Positions 8,238 to 18,418 are shown, counted from the first letter of the stretch. The stretch: DNA of 64,000 bases from Nocardioides halotolerans DSM 19273 (GCF_000422805.1 NZ_KE383923.1:71296-135295); one strand, 5' to 3'. Numbers and translations are program-made. Notes: generated from the sequence alone by a model not told the origin.

Positions 8238-8325
8238 AAGACCGATTCCGCGCATTCGCGCCCATTCGGTCTTGTTCCACGCGTGAAACAAGACCGATCC
8301 GGCGCAATTGCGCCGAAACGGTCTT
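8238..8325. repeat. Twin 36-bp palindromic (REP-like) elements
   Basis: Two 36-bp copies, 8238-8273 and 8290-8325, each begin AAGACCGAT and end with CGGTCTT, so each can fold into a hairpin. They are separated by a near-palindromic 16-bp spacer GTTCCACGCGTGAAAC. They lie between the 3' end of ilvD and the ArsR operon promoter. A terminator role for the reverse strand or a mobile REP-like element are both possible. Confidence 0.7.
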
Positions 8326-8361
8326 GGAGCCGGCCGCACGTACGCCGGCCAGCACGCCGAA

Positions 8362-10053
8362 TCAGCCGGTGACGGCCCCGTCGGCGGCGGATGACACGAG
8401 CCTGCGGTACTTCGCCAGCACCCCGGAGGTGTAGCGCGACGGCAGCGGCTCCCAGCCGTCCTTGCGGGACTCCCAGTCGTCCCCCATCTCGACCTCGAGC
8501 GAGCGGTTGAGGACGTCGAGGGTGATCTGGTCGCCGTCGCGGACGAACGCGATCGGTCCCCCGTCGACCGCCTCGGGGGCGATGTGGCCGACGCACAGGC
8601 CGGTGGTGCCGCCCGAGAACCGGCCGTCGGTGATGAGCAGGACGTCCTTGCCCAGGCCCGCGCCCTTGATGGCGCCCGTGATCGCGAGCATCTCGCGCAT
8701 GCCGGGACCGCCCTTGGGGCCCTCGTTGCGGATCACCACGACGTCGCCGGCGGCGATACGGCCTGCCTCGAGGGCATCCATCGCGGCGCGCTCGCCGTCG
8801 AAGACCCGCGCCGTGCCGGTGAAGACCGAGTCGTCGAAGCCGGCGGTCTTCACGACCGCGCCCTCGGGGGCCAGCGACCCCTTGAGGATCGTGAGGCCGC
8901 CGGTCCTGTGGATCGGACGGTCGAGCGAGCGGATCACGTCGTCGTCGATCGCGGGCGGGTCCAGCTCGGAGAGGTTCTCGGCCATCGTCCGGCCGGTCAC
9001 GGTCAGGCAGTCGCCGTGCATCAGGCCGGCGTCGAGCAGCGCCTTCATCACGACGGGGATGCCGCCGACCTTGTCGACGTCGTTCATCACGTAGCGGCCG
9101 AACGGCTTGAGGTCGCCGAGGTGCGGCACCTTGTCGCCGATCCGGTTGAAGTCGTCGATGCTCAGCTCGACCTCGGCCTCGCGGGCCATCGCCAGCAGGT
9201 GCAGGACGGCGTTGGTCGAGCCGCCGAGCGCCATCACCACGGTGATGGCGTTCTCGAAGGCCTCGCGGGTCATGATCTGGCGCGCGGTGATGCCCTGCCG
9301 CAGCAGCCCGACCACGGCCTCCCCCGACCGGTGCGCGAAGCCGTCACGGCGCCGGTCCACCGCGGGCGGCGCGGCCGACCCCGGGAGCGACATGCCGATC
9401 GCCTCGGCGACCGCGGCCATTGTGTTGGCGGTGTACATCCCGCCGCACGCGCCCTCGCCCGGGCAGATCGCCCGCTCGATCCGGTCGACCTGCTCGCGGC
9501 TGATCTTGCCGGCCAGGCAGGCGCCGACCGCCTCGAACGCGTCGATGATCGTGACGTCCTGGCCGTCGACCTGGCCCGGCATGATCGACCCGGCGTAGAG
9601 GAACACGCTGGCGAGGTCGAGCCGCGCGGCGGCCATCATCATCCCCGGCAGCGACTTGTCGCAGCCGGCGAGCAGCACCGATCCGTCGAGCCGCTCCGCG
9701 CTCATCACGGTCTCCACCGAGTCGGCGATGATCTCGCGGCTGACCAGCGAGAAGTGCATGCCCTCGTGGCCCATCGAGATGCCGTCGGACACCGAGATCG
9801 TGCCGAACTCCAAGGGGTAGCCGCCCGCCGCGTGCACGCCGTTCTTGACCGCCTGCGCCAGGCGCTGCAGCGACAGGTTGCAGGGCGTGATCTCGTTCCA
9901 GCTCGACGCGACGCCGATCTGCGGCTTGAGGAAGTCGTCGTCGTCCATCCCGACCGCACGGAGCATCCCCCGCGCGGCGGCGCGCTCGAGCCCGTCGGTG
10001 ACGTCGCGCGACCGGGGCTTGATGTCCGGGGTGCCACCTGGAACCTGTGCCAT
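8362..10053 (-). CDS. ilvD: Dihydroxy-acid dehydratase
   Basis: 563 residues from the ATG at 10053 ([19 protein letters not shown]), the family's usual length; a further upstream extension is shadow sequence. It dehydrates 2,3-dihydroxy-isovalerate/methylvalerate in valine, isoleucine and CoA biosynthesis. Fe-S ligand cysteines are visible in [21 protein letters not shown] and [16 protein letters not shown], the C-terminal GRFSGGTTG loop is intact, and MGHEGM and [11 protein letters not shown] are conserved. It stands alone: no ilvBNC or leu genes are adjacent. Confidence 0.96.
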   Translation of the reverse strand: MAQVPGGTPDIKPRSRDVTDGLERAAARGMLRAVGMDDDDFLKPQIGVASSWNEITPCNLSLQRLAQAVKNGVHAAGGYPLEFGTISVSDGISMGHEGMHFSLVSREIIADSVETVMSAERLDGSVLLAGCDKSLPGMMMAAARLDLASVFLYAGSIMPGQVDGQDVTIIDAFEAVGACLAGKISREQVDRIERAICPGEGACGGMYTANTMAAVAEAIGMSLPGSAAPPAVDRRRDGFAHRSGEAVVGLLRQGITARQIMTREAFENAITVVMALGGSTNAVLHLLAMAREAEVELSIDDFNRIGDKVPHLGDLKPFGRYVMNDVDKVGGIPVVMKALLDAGLMHGDCLTVTGRTMAENLSELDPPAIDDDVIRSLDRPIHRTGGLTILKGSLAPEGAVVKTAGFDDSVFTGTARVFDGERAAMDALEAGRIAAGDVVVIRNEGPKGGPGMREMLAITGAIKGAGLGKDVLLITDGRFSGGTTGLCVGHIAPEAVDGGPIAFVRDGDQITLDVLNRSLEVEMGDDWESRKDGWEPLPSRYTSGVLAKYRRLVSSAADGAVTG

Positions 10054-10190
10054 GGGCCGAGCGTACGGCGTGCGGAGGGGCTCTCCGGTCACGGCTTGGA
10101 ATGTGGCCGGGTGAGTGCGCGACCCGGTGTGGGTACTCCTTGACGTTGCTCTGGGCAACCGTCCGGGCAACCCCACGGAAGGAGCGGGGG

Positions 10191-11876
10191 ATGGCCACCA
10201 CCACCCAGGAAGCACCCGGACAGCAGGAGCACCACCTCAAGCGCCACGTCGGCGTCGTCGGGCTCCTCTTCGCCAGCGTGGGCTCGATCATCGGCTCCGG
10301 CTGGCTCTTCGGCGCCCTCAACGCCTCGGTCGAGGCGGGCCCGGCCGCCATCATCTCGTGGGCGCTGGGCGGGTTCATGATCCTGCTCATCGCGCTCGTC
10401 TACGCCGAGCTCGGGACGATGTTCCCGCTCTCCGGGGGCGTGGTCCGCTACCCCCACATGTCCTTCGGCTCGTTCGCGAGCTACACCACCGGCTGGATCA
10501 CGTGGGTCGCCGTCGCGACGACCGCGCCGATCGAGGTCGAGGCGGCGCTGCAGTACGGCACGAAGTACGCCGCGTTCACCAGCGAGCACACCGTCGACGG
10601 TGAGGCCGTGCACACCCTGACCGCGCTGGGGTACGGCGCCGCGGTCGTGCTGATGGCGGTCTTCGTGGTCGTCAACTACTACGGCATCAAGTGGTTCGCC
10701 CGCGTCAACAACGTGCTGGTCTGGTGGAAGATCGGCATCATCCTGCTGGTCATCGCGGCGTTCCTGATCTCGGCGTTCCACCCGGGCAACTTCAGCGACC
10801 ACGGCTTCGCCCCCAACGGCGTGCACGGCGTCTTCACGGCGGTCGCCACCTCGGGGATCGTGTTCTCCTACCTCGGCTTCCGTCAGGGCATCGAGCTCGC
10901 CGGCGAGACCGACAACCCGAGGCGCAACGTGCCGCTGGCCGTCATCGGCTCGGTGCTGCTGACCGCCGTCATCTACATCGCGCTGCAGGTCGCGTTCATC
11001 GGTTCGCTCAAGCCGTCGATCCTCGCCGACTCCGGCGGCTGGGCCGACCTCAGCTTCGAGAACGACTTCGGTCCGCTCGCGGCCCTCGCCACCATCCTCG
11101 GCCTGAGCTGGCTGGCGGTGCTCCTCTACATCGACGCGATCGTCTCCCCCGGCGACACCGGCCTGATCTACACCACGATCACCGCCCGGATCTCCTACGC
11201 GATGGCGCGCAACGGCAACGCCCCCAAGGCGCTGGCCCGCACCACCGACCGCGGCGTGCCGCTGCTGAGCCTGATCGTCACCTTCTTCGTCGGCCTGATC
11301 GTGTTCCTGCCCTTCCCGAGCTGGCAGCAGCTGGTCGGCTTCATCACCTCGGCCACGGTGCTGTCCTTCGCGTCCGGCCCGCTGGTCATGGTCGCCCTGC
11401 GCCAGCAGGTGCCCGACGAGGAGCGGCCGTTCCGCCTGCCCGGCGGCCACGCCATCCCGCTGCTGGCCTTCTTCGGCTCCAACCTGATCATCTACTGGTC
11501 GGGCTGGGACATCGTCTGGAAGCTGATGGTCTCGGTCGTGCTCGGGTTCGTGCTCCTCGGCGTCTTCGCCGCGACCGGGCGGGTCACTGCACCGCGGCTG
11601 GACCTGAAGGCGGGGGCGTCGTGGCTGCTGCCCTGGCTCGGCGGCCTGACGGTCATCTCGTGGATGGGCAGCTTCCCGGAGGACCCACTCAAGGGGAACC
11701 GCGGCTGGCTCAACTTCGAGTCCTCGATCGCGGTGATCCTCGCCTTCTCGGTGCTGATCTACGTGATCGCGTACGCCGTCCGGCTCTCCCCCGAGGACGC
11801 GCGTGAGCACATCGAGAAGGTGCGCGAGGAGGCCGCTGTCGAGGACGAGCAGCTGGAGGGCAGCGCGCCCGCCTGA
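10191..11876 (+). CDS. APC-family amino acid permease
   Basis: 561 residues with about 12 or more membrane helices. The start ATG at 10191 has ACGGAAGGAGC upstream. TM1 contains [15 protein letters not shown], the helix-breaking Gly-rich motif of the amino acid-polyamine-organocation superfamily. [30 protein letters not shown] is typical of APC TM6 and its following loop. The C-terminal 25 residues are charged ([19 protein letters not shown]). The substrate cannot be predicted, though an amino acid is likely. It is divergent from ilvD, with which a branched-chain amino acid link is possible but unproven. Confidence 0.88.
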   Translation: MATTTQEAPGQQEHHLKRHVGVVGLLFASVGSIIGSGWLFGALNASVEAGPAAIISWALGGFMILLIALVYAELGTMFPLSGGVVRYPHMSFGSFASYTTGWITWVAVATTAPIEVEAALQYGTKYAAFTSEHTVDGEAVHTLTALGYGAAVVLMAVFVVVNYYGIKWFARVNNVLVWWKIGIILLVIAAFLISAFHPGNFSDHGFAPNGVHGVFTAVATSGIVFSYLGFRQGIELAGETDNPRRNVPLAVIGSVLLTAVIYIALQVAFIGSLKPSILADSGGWADLSFENDFGPLAALATILGLSWLAVLLYIDAIVSPGDTGLIYTTITARISYAMARNGNAPKALARTTDRGVPLLSLIVTFFVGLIVFLPFPSWQQLVGFITSATVLSFASGPLVMVALRQQVPDEERPFRLPGGHAIPLLAFFGSNLIIYWSGWDIVWKLMVSVVLGFVLLGVFAATGRVTAPRLDLKAGASWLLPWLGGLTVISWMGSFPEDPLKGNRGWLNFESSIAVILAFSVLIYVIAYAVRLSPEDAREHIEKVREEAAVEDEQLEGSAPA

Positions 11877-11892
11877 GCCGCCGACCCCGGGG

Positions 11893-12978
11893 TCAGTACG
11901 CCGCGGCCCGGACGACCATGACGTCCGGGAGGTTGGCCACGACCTGGCGCCAGCTCTCCCCCGCGTCGGCGGAGGCCCACACGGCGCCGTTGCGTGCGCC
12001 GACGTAGAGACCCGCGGAGTCGTGGCTGTCGGCGCACATGGCGTCGCGCATGACGCCGACGAAGAAGTCGTCGGGCAGCCCGTCGCCGAGCTCCTCCCAG
12101 CTCTCGCCGGCGTCGCGCGAGCGCCACACCCGCGCCTTGGCGTCCGGCGGGTAGCGGCGGTCGCCGCCGTTGATCGGGAAGACGAAGACCGTGTCGGGCT
12201 CGTGGGGGTGGACGACGACGGGGAACCCGAAGTCGGCGGGCAGCCCGTCGCCGATGTAGGTCCACGAGGCGGCGTGGTCGTCGGAGCGGTAGACGCCACC
12301 GTGGTTCTGGAGGAACAGCCGGTCGGGGCGCGCGGGGTGCCGGGCGACCTTGTGCACGCACTGGCCGAACGGCGGGTACTGCTGGCCCTCCGGGAGGAAC
12401 TCGGCGCGGATGCCCGCGTTGCGCGCCTGCCACGAGGCGCCGCCGTCGGAGGTCTGGTAGACGCCGCCGGTCGAGATCGCCACGGTGACCGAGTCGGGGT
12501 CGTCGGGGTGCGGGAGGATCGTGTGGAAGGCCTGCCCGCCGAACCCCGCCCCCCACTCCTGCCGCTGCGGGTGGTCCCAGAGCTGCTGCTCGAGCGCGAA
12601 GGTGTGCCCGCCGTCGGACGAGCGCCAGACCGCGCCCGGCTCGGTGCCGGCCCAGACCGTCTCCGGCTCGTGGCCGGCGACCAGCTGCCAGATCCGCTCG
12701 ACGCTCGCGCCGCTGCCCTCGGGGAAGCGGATGCCGCCGTCGGCGCTCTCCGCCCAGGTGGCGCCCAGGTCGTCGGACCGGCGGACCCGCGGGCCCAGCC
12801 AGCTGGAGGAGGCGCCTGCGTAGAGGCGTGGCGGGTCGGACCGGGTGTCGGCCAGGCAGGAGTAGACCTCCTCCATGTCGAAGTGCGGTCCGGTGAACTG
12901 CCACTCCTCGCGCGTCTCGTCGGACGTGCCGACCCAGAGCCCCTTGCGGGTGCCGACCAGCAGGACGGTGTGGTTCAT
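11893..12978 (-). CDS. Sialidase/YCF48-like beta-propeller protein
   Basis: 361 residues from the ATG at 12978 (AAGGA 8 bases upstream; the nearer ATG at 12987 leaves no room for a ribosome site). It consists of repeated blades with Asp-box-like motifs: VRRSDDLGATWAES, WRSSDGGHTFAL, YQTSDGGASWQAR, YRSDDHAASWTYIG, WRSRDAGESWEELG and WASADAGESWRQV. No signal peptide is present. Such WD40/YVTN/BNR-like glycosidase-fold proteins are common in actinobacteria and usually lack a demonstrated activity; a true sialidase is unlikely because the catalytic RIP region is not evident. Confidence 0.85.
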   Translation of the reverse strand: MNHTVLLVGTRKGLWVGTSDETREEWQFTGPHFDMEEVYSCLADTRSDPPRLYAGASSSWLGPRVRRSDDLGATWAESADGGIRFPEGSGASVERIWQLVAGHEPETVWAGTEPGAVWRSSDGGHTFALEQQLWDHPQRQEWGAGFGGQAFHTILPHPDDPDSVTVAISTGGVYQTSDGGASWQARNAGIRAEFLPEGQQYPPFGQCVHKVARHPARPDRLFLQNHGGVYRSDDHAASWTYIGDGLPADFGFPVVVHPHEPDTVFVFPINGGDRRYPPDAKARVWRSRDAGESWEELGDGLPDDFFVGVMRDAMCADSHDSAGLYVGARNGAVWASADAGESWRQVVANLPDVMVVRAAAY

Positions 12979-13027
12979 GGTGTGCATCCTTGTCCGAGGC
13001 GGGGACGTGCGTCGATAGGTTGACCCG

Positions 13028-13930
13028 GTGGCGGCGCGCGACTCATCGGTCCGCGCCACCCGGGTCTCCCGGGTCTCCCGGGTCTCCCGGGTCCCGCCCT
13101 TCTGGCTGGTGCTCGCCGGCATCCTGTCGGTCCAGTTCGGCGCCGGCGTCGCGAAGACGCTCTTCGACGAGGTCGAGCCCACCACGATCGTCTGGCTTCG
13201 GCTGGCCACCAGCGCGCTCGTGCTGCTGGCGGTCGCCCGGCCCGCCCTGCGCGGCCGGACGGGTCGCGACTGGCTCGTGGTGGTCGCGTTCGGGCTGGTC
13301 CTCGGCCTGATGAACTGGGCGATCTACCAGTCCTTCGCCCGGATCCCCATCGGCCTGGCGGTCACGCTGGAGTTCGTCGGCCCGCTGACCCTGGCGGTGC
13401 TCGGCTCGCGGCGGGCGCGCGACCTGGTCTGGGTCGCGCTGGCCGGCCTCGGCGTCCTGCTCCTCGGCCTCCAGCCCGGCGACCTGACCTGGGCCGGCGT
13501 CGGCTTCGCGCTCCTGGCCGGCGGCTGCTGGGCGGCGTACATCCTGCTCAGCGGTGCGACCGGCCGCCGCTGGCAGGGCATCGACGGGCTCGCAGTCGCG
13601 AGCGTCGTGGCGGCGGTGGTGCTCACCCCGCTCGCGCTCGGGAGGTACGCCGACCAGGTAGCGGACGTGCGCATCATCGTGCTCGGGGCGCTCGTGGGCC
13701 TGCTCAGCTCGGTCATCCCCTACACCTGCGAGCTGGTCGCGCTGCGCACGATGCGCCCGGCCGTGTTCAGCATCCTGATGAGCCTCGAGCCGGCCGCGGC
13801 CGCGCTGGCCGGCCTCGTCGTCGTCCACGAGCTGCTCGGACCGGTGCAGCTGGTGGCCATGGCCTGCGTGGTCGCCGCAAGCGTCGGCGCGACGCGCAGC
13901 GGCACGCTCTCCGAGCCGGTGCCGGACTGA
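13028..13930 (+). CDS. EamA-family (RhtA-like) drug/metabolite exporter
   Basis: 300 residues, ten predicted helices, GTG start. Two EamA halves are visible: IYQSFARIPIGLAVTLEFVGPLTLAVL in the first and VIPYTCELVALRTMRPAVFSILMSLEPAAAALAGLVV in the second, the pattern of RhtA-type threonine/homoserine exporters. The N-terminus is odd: residues 11-22 are RVSRVSRVSRV, encoded by a 9-bp tandem repeat. The start may therefore be further downstream, although no better one is visible before the first helix. It is divergent from the propeller gene. Confidence 0.87.
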   Translation: MAARDSSVRATRVSRVSRVSRVPPFWLVLAGILSVQFGAGVAKTLFDEVEPTTIVWLRLATSALVLLAVARPALRGRTGRDWLVVVAFGLVLGLMNWAIYQSFARIPIGLAVTLEFVGPLTLAVLGSRRARDLVWVALAGLGVLLLGLQPGDLTWAGVGFALLAGGCWAAYILLSGATGRRWQGIDGLAVASVVAAVVLTPLALGRYADQVADVRIIVLGALVGLLSSVIPYTCELVALRTMRPAVFSILMSLEPAAAALAGLVVVHELLGPVQLVAMACVVAASVGATRSGTLSEPVPD

Positions 13931-13958
13931 ACCCACCGCCTCCGGCAGAATCGACGTC

Positions 13959-14873
13959 ATGCCGACCTCTGCGGCGCGGGTCGCGCCGGCGCCGAGCATC
14001 AGCTTCCACGACGTGCTGTCCGACGACGGCACCCGCCTCACTGCCTGGACCAACGACACCGACGGGACCATCGACGGCCCCACGGTCGTGCTCTGCAACG
14101 GGCTCGGCACCGGCCCGTGGGCCTGGCCGGCCCTGCTGCGGCCCGACTGCGGGGTGCGGGTCATCTCGTGGAACCACCGCGGCACCGGCGGCTCCGACCG
14201 CCCCGACGACGCCTCACACTGCGGCATCGAGGCCTTCGTCGAGGACGCGCTGTCGGTGATGGACCACTTCGGCGTCGACCGGGCGCCGCTGATGGGCTGG
14301 TCGATGGGCGTCAACACGATGTTCGAGCTGGCCTTCCGGCACCCCGAGCGGGTGTCCGGCCTGTTCGCGGTCGCGGGCGTGCCCGGTGACACCTTCGCGA
14401 CGATGCTGGCGCCGCTGCGGCTGCCTCGCCAGGTCGCCCACGGGCTCACGGTCAGCTTCGCCCGTGCCCTCAGGCTGACCGGGCGCGCGCTGACGCCCGT
14501 CACCACCCGGCTGCCGGTGGGGTCGCGCGCGATCGGCGTGCTGACGCACACCGGCTTCATGTTCCCCGTGCCGGACACCGAGGGCGCCGCCAACGCGGTG
14601 CGCGAGTTCCTCGAGACCCCCATCGAGTGGTACATGCACCTCGCGATCGCCACCTCCGAGCACGGCCGGGTCTCGCTCAGCAGGATCGCGGTGCCGGCGG
14701 CGTTCGTCGCCGCCAGGTGGGACGTCCTCGCCGGCTCGCGCGACATGGCCTCGGCCGCCGCCCGGATCCCCGGTGCGACGTACGTCGAGCTCGGCGGCAG
14801 CCACTTCGTGCAGATGGAGCAGCCCGAGAAGGTGCACGATCTGCTGCTCGAGTTCCTGGCCCGGATCCCCTGA
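13959..14873 (+). CDS. Alpha/beta-fold hydrolase
   Basis: 304 residues. Canonical elements are VVLCNGLGTGPWAW (oxyanion region), VISWNHRGTGGSDRP, the nucleophile elbow MGWSMGVNT (Ser115), an acid in ARWDVLAG (about 252) and the His in GGSHFVQME (about 284). Cytoplasmic; substrate unknown, but the cap region is small. Its TGA overlaps the ATG of the sugar dehydrogenase gene (TGATG), so the two are cotranslated. Confidence 0.88.
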   Translation: MPTSAARVAPAPSISFHDVLSDDGTRLTAWTNDTDGTIDGPTVVLCNGLGTGPWAWPALLRPDCGVRVISWNHRGTGGSDRPDDASHCGIEAFVEDALSVMDHFGVDRAPLMGWSMGVNTMFELAFRHPERVSGLFAVAGVPGDTFATMLAPLRLPRQVAHGLTVSFARALRLTGRALTPVTTRLPVGSRAIGVLTHTGFMFPVPDTEGAANAVREFLETPIEWYMHLAIATSEHGRVSLSRIAVPAAFVAARWDVLAGSRDMASAAARIPGATYVELGGSHFVQMEQPEKVHDLLLEFLARIP

Positions 14874-16012
14874 TGGCCCGCGCCGCCCTCTCGGCCGTCG
14901 CACTGCTCCTGGTGGCGGCCGGCTGCTCGCAGGGCGGTGACGAAGTGCGGGTCAACGTGGGCGGCGACGGCACGCCGCCGTCCGGCACCGCCACCGCGGG
15001 TGCGTCCGGGCCGGCGCCCGAGGTCGTCGACACGATCGCGACCGGCCTGGAGGTGCCGTGGGGCCTCGCGTTCCTGCCCAGCGGCGACGCGGTGGTCACC
15101 GAGCGCGACTCGGCGAGGGTGCTCGTCATCTCCGGGCCCGACCACGAGGTCACCGAGGTCGGCTCCGTCGGCGCGGCCGCGCCCCAGGGCGAGGGCGGCC
15201 TGCTCGGCGTCGCGGTCTCGCCGGCGTACGACCAGGACCACCTGGTGTTCTTCTACGTCTCCGCGCCCGACGACAACCGGATCGTGAAGGCCGAGCTCCG
15301 CGGCGACCGGCTCGGCCCGGTGTCGCCCGTCCTCACCGGCATCCCGCTAGGCGCGATCCACGACGGCGGGCGGCTCGCGTTCGGCCCCGACGGGATGCTC
15401 TACGCCTCGACCGGCGAGACCGGTGACGGCGACCTGGCCCAGGACCGCGACTCGCTCGGCGGCAAGATCCTGCGGATGACGCCCGGCGGCAAGCCGGCGC
15501 CGGGCAACCCGTTCGACACCGAGGTGTGGTCGTTCGGGCACCGCAACGTGCAGGGCCTCGCGTTCGTCGACGGCCAGCTGTGGGCCTCGGAGTTCGGGCA
15601 GAGCACGTTCGACGAGCTCAACCGCATCGACGCCGGCGCCAACTACGGCTGGCCGGTCCACGAGGGCACCGGCGGTGCCTCCGAGGGCTACACCGACCCG
15701 CAGGCCACCTGGGGCACCGACGTCGCCTCGCCGTCCGGGCTCGCGTACGCCGACGGTGCCCTCTGGATGGCGGCGCTCCGCGGCAACCGGCTCTGGAAGA
15801 TCCCGCTGACCGGCTCCGGCGCCGACCAGACCGCCGGCGAGCCCGAGCCCTACTTCGTGGGCGCCTACGGCCGGATGCGCACGGTCGTCGTCGCCCCCGA
15901 CGGCAACCTGTGGGTCACCACCAGCAACCGCGACGGCCGCGGCTCCCCCGGCGACGACGACGACCAGATCCTGGTGGTCGACCCGACCCCAGGCGATGCG
16001 TCGGCCGGTTGA
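14873..16012 (+). CDS. PQQ-dependent sugar dehydrogenase-like lipoprotein (Gdh-B type)
   Basis: 379 residues. A lipobox LLVAAGC puts the lipidated Cys at 18, so it is anchored on the outer face of the membrane. The six-bladed propeller has the soluble glucose-dehydrogenase (GdhB/YliI) signatures GLEVPWGLAFLPSG, GEGGLLGVAVSP, HDGGRLAFGPDGMLYASTGETGD, YDSLGG-like DSLGGKILRM, GHRNVQGLAF and NYGWPVHEG. The family oxidises aldose sugars, passing electrons to external acceptors; actual PQQ use and substrate are unverified, and no pqq genes lie in this window. Confidence 0.88.
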   Translation: MARAALSAVALLLVAAGCSQGGDEVRVNVGGDGTPPSGTATAGASGPAPEVVDTIATGLEVPWGLAFLPSGDAVVTERDSARVLVISGPDHEVTEVGSVGAAAPQGEGGLLGVAVSPAYDQDHLVFFYVSAPDDNRIVKAELRGDRLGPVSPVLTGIPLGAIHDGGRLAFGPDGMLYASTGETGDGDLAQDRDSLGGKILRMTPGGKPAPGNPFDTEVWSFGHRNVQGLAFVDGQLWASEFGQSTFDELNRIDAGANYGWPVHEGTGGASEGYTDPQATWGTDVASPSGLAYADGALWMAALRGNRLWKIPLTGSGADQTAGEPEPYFVGAYGRMRTVVVAPDGNLWVTTSNRDGRGSPGDDDDQILVVDPTPGDASAG

Positions 16013-16016
16013 CCTG

Positions 16017-16850
16017 TCACCCGCCGCTGGCGGCCGCAGACGGATCCGGTCGGTGCGCGGTCCCGACGACGGTGGCGCGGCGGGCGGCACGACGCAGCGT
16101 GGTGAGCACGGCCGGGCCGACGACGACGATCGCGATGGCGTTGGTGATCGCGCGGCCGGTGTCGAAGGACCCGGTCGACGTGATGAGCGTGTAGGCGCCG
16201 AAGCGCTGGAGGTTCTCCCAGAGAGGCGCCGCGGGATCGAAAGACAGCGCGGTCTGCTCGTGGCCGGGGATCACGATGCCGAGGAGGAACGGCCAGCCCG
16301 AGAGGTTCATGAGGAGGCCGTAGAGGTAGGCGGCGACGACGCCGTACGCCGCGAGCATCGCGATCTCCCAGCGACCGGTGACCCGGCGCGGCAGCAGCCC
16401 GGCACCCATGCCGACCCACGCCGAGACGAGCATCTGGAACGGCAGCCAGGGTCCGACGCCGGCGGTCATCAGCGCGGAGGCGAACAGCGAGGTCACGCCA
16501 AGGACGAAGCCGAAGCCGGGGCCGAACACCCGGCCGGCCAGCACCAGCAGGAAGAACGTCAGCTCCACCCCGCCCAGGCCCGGCGAGAGCCCGCGCAGGA
16601 TCGCGATGATCGCGCTGAGCACTCCGAGGACGGCGAGCACCCGGGTGTCGACGCCGCCCTCGCTCAGCTCGGCCAGCACCACCGCGATCACGACCGGCAG
16701 CAGCGCCAGGAACAGGAACGGCGGGTCGACCCGGTCGGTGGGCTGCACCCGGAGCAGCAGCGGCCAGACGAGCATCATCAGCCCGCCCAGGGAGGCAACG
16801 GCCAGGATCAGCGCGGCTCGGCGCGAGACGGGGAGGGCGTGGTCGGTCAC
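16017..16850 (-). CDS. ECF transporter S component, probably for cobalamin
   Basis: 277 residues, last gene of the riboswitch operon. GTG start at 16850, whose GTGA overlaps the stop of the ATPase gene. It has about six helices, including GLSPGLGGVELTFFLLVLAGRVFGPGFGF and PWLPFQMLVSAWVGMGAGLLP, typical of large S components of the CbrT-like kind. S components bind the vitamin at the membrane and dock on the shared T-A-A' module. The substrate is inferred to be a cobalamin because the operon leader is a cobalamin riboswitch; the sequence alone does not prove it. Confidence 0.82.
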   Translation of the reverse strand: MTDHALPVSRRAALILAVASLGGLMMLVWPLLLRVQPTDRVDPPFLFLALLPVVIAVVLAELSEGGVDTRVLAVLGVLSAIIAILRGLSPGLGGVELTFFLLVLAGRVFGPGFGFVLGVTSLFASALMTAGVGPWLPFQMLVSAWVGMGAGLLPRRVTGRWEIAMLAAYGVVAAYLYGLLMNLSGWPFLLGIVIPGHEQTALSFDPAAPLWENLQRFGAYTLITSTGSFDTGRAITNAIAIVVVGPAVLTTLRRAARRATVVGTAHRPDPSAAASGG

Positions 16851-18418
16851 GGCAGCTCCGCCAGGGCGTCGGTGACCTCGTCGACGCGCAGCCACGGCGC
16901 CCCGAGCACCTTGGTCACCTGGGGCGCGAACGCCGGCGACTCGGCCACGACGCGGCGTACCGGCCCGGACGAGACGACCTCGCCCTCCGCGAGCACCACC
17001 ACGTCGTCGGCCGCGAGCGCGGTGAACTCCACGTCGTGGGTGGAGACCAGCACCGTGCGGCCCTCCGCGGCGAGCCTGCGGAGGATCGTGGCGAGCGCGC
17101 GCTTGGCGCGGTAGTCGAGGCCGCGGGTCGGCTCGTCCAGGAGCACGACAGGAGGACGTCCGGCCAGCACGAGCGACAGGGCGAGAGCCAGCCGCTGACC
17201 CTCGGAGAGGTCGCGCGGGTGCTGGTCGCCAGGGATCCCGGGCGACAGGGTGTCGAGGACTGCCCGGGTGTCCGGGCCGCCGGCCGCGCACTCCTCGTCG
17301 ACGGTCTCGAGGTAGAGCAGGTCGGCCGACTGCTGCGGCAGCAGCCCGACGGCGCGGCGACGCTCGGCCGGCCGCAGCCCCGCGGGGTCGAGGTCGCCCA
17401 TCGAGACGCGCCCCGACCGGCGGGCGCCGCTCCCCTGCACCGCCCACAGCAGCGACGACTTGCCGGAGCCGTTGCGGCCCATCAGCGCGGTGACCCGGCC
17501 GCGCGCGAGGGTCAGTGACACCTCGCGCACGGCGACCGTCCGGCCGTGGACGACGGTGAGGCCGGAGACGACCACACCGGCCTCCCCGGCCGCAGGCGCC
17601 TCGGCCGCCGGGGGCGGCAGGGCCAGCGTCGCCGCCCGCCGTCGCGCCTCCCGCACGGTCAGCGGGAGCGGGGACCAGCCGACGGCCCGGCCCAGCTCGA
17701 CGAGCGGCGGGACGACCGGCGAGGTCGCGAGCAGCGAGGCGGGGTCGCCCACGACGAGGCTGCCGTCGCCGCCGACCAGGCCGATCCGGTCGGCGAACGG
17801 CACCACCCGCTCGAGACGGTGCTCGGCGAGCAGCACCGAGACGCCGAGGTCGTGCACCAGGCGGGTGATCGTCGCCAGCACGTCCTCGGCCGCGGTCGGG
17901 TCGAGGGCGGACGTCGGCTCGTCGAGCACCAGCAGCCTGGGATGCATGGTCAGCACCGCGCCGATCGCGACCCGCTGCTGCTGGCCGCCGGAGAGGGCGC
18001 GCAGGTCGCGGTCGCGCAGGTCGGCGATGCCGAGCAGGTCGAGGGTCTCCTCGACCCGGCGCCGCATGGTCTCGGGGGGCAGGCCGAGCTGCTCCATGCC
18101 GTAGGCGAGCTCCTCCTCGACCGTGTCGGTCACGAACCCGGCGAGCGGGTCCTGGCCGACGTACCCCATCGCGTGTGCGCGCTCCCGAGGCGGCGCCTCG
18201 AGGACGGAGACCCCGTCGAGCAGGACGTCGCCGCGGAGCGTGCCGCCGGAGAACCTCGGCACCAGTCCGGTCACCACGCCGAGCAGCGTCGACTTCCCCG
18301 ACCCGGTCGGGCCGGTGACCAGGACGAGCTCGCCCTCCTCGACCGACAGCGAGACACCGTCGAGCACGGGGGCGGACCCGTAGCCGAACGTGATGTCACG
18401 CAGCTCCAGCAAGGTCAC
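16847..18418 (-). CDS. ECF transporter ATPase, two ABC domains fused (A-A')
   Basis: 523 residues from the GTG at 18418. The first ABC domain has Walker A GPTGSGKST (about 36-44), signature ALSGGQQQRVAIG and [13 protein letters not shown]. The second has Walker A GRNGSGKSS (about 335), a slightly altered signature DLSEGQRLALALS, and VVLLDEPTRGLD. Fusion of the two energising subunits is common in actinobacterial ECF systems. It overlaps the T-component gene upstream and the S-component gene downstream by 4 bp each, so T, A-A' and S are cotranslated. Confidence 0.93.
   Translation of the reverse strand: MTLLELRDITFGYGSAPVLDGVSLSVEEGELVLVTGPTGSGKSTLLGVVTGLVPRFSGGTLRGDVLLDGVSVLEAPPRERAHAMGYVGQDPLAGFVTDTVEEELAYGMEQLGLPPETMRRRVEETLDLLGIADLRDRDLRALSGGQQQRVAIGAVLTMHPRLLVLDEPTSALDPTAAEDVLATITRLVHDLGVSVLLAEHRLERVVPFADRIGLVGGDGSLVVGDPASLLATSPVVPPLVELGRAVGWSPLPLTVREARRRAATLALPPPAAEAPAAGEAGVVVSGLTVVHGRTVAVREVSLTLARGRVTALMGRNGSGKSSLLWAVQGSGARRSGRVSMGDLDPAGLRPAERRRAVGLLPQQSADLLYLETVDEECAAGGPDTRAVLDTLSPGIPGDQHPRDLSEGQRLALALSLVLAGRPPVVLLDEPTRGLDYRAKRALATILRRLAAEGRTVLVSTHDVEFTALAADDVVVLAEGEVVSSGPVRRVVAESPAFAPQVTKVLGAPWLRVDEVTDALAELP

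Noticed and set aside
10089-12299. 736-codon minus-strand frame across the APC permease
   Set aside because: Low-complexity His/Asp/Arg/Glu-rich translation with no domain; the plus-strand permease and the minus-strand propeller explain the region.
11893-12978. True sialidase annotation for the propeller protein
   Set aside because: Asp-box-like repeats are present but the catalytic arginine triad and RIP motif are not evident and there is no secretion signal.
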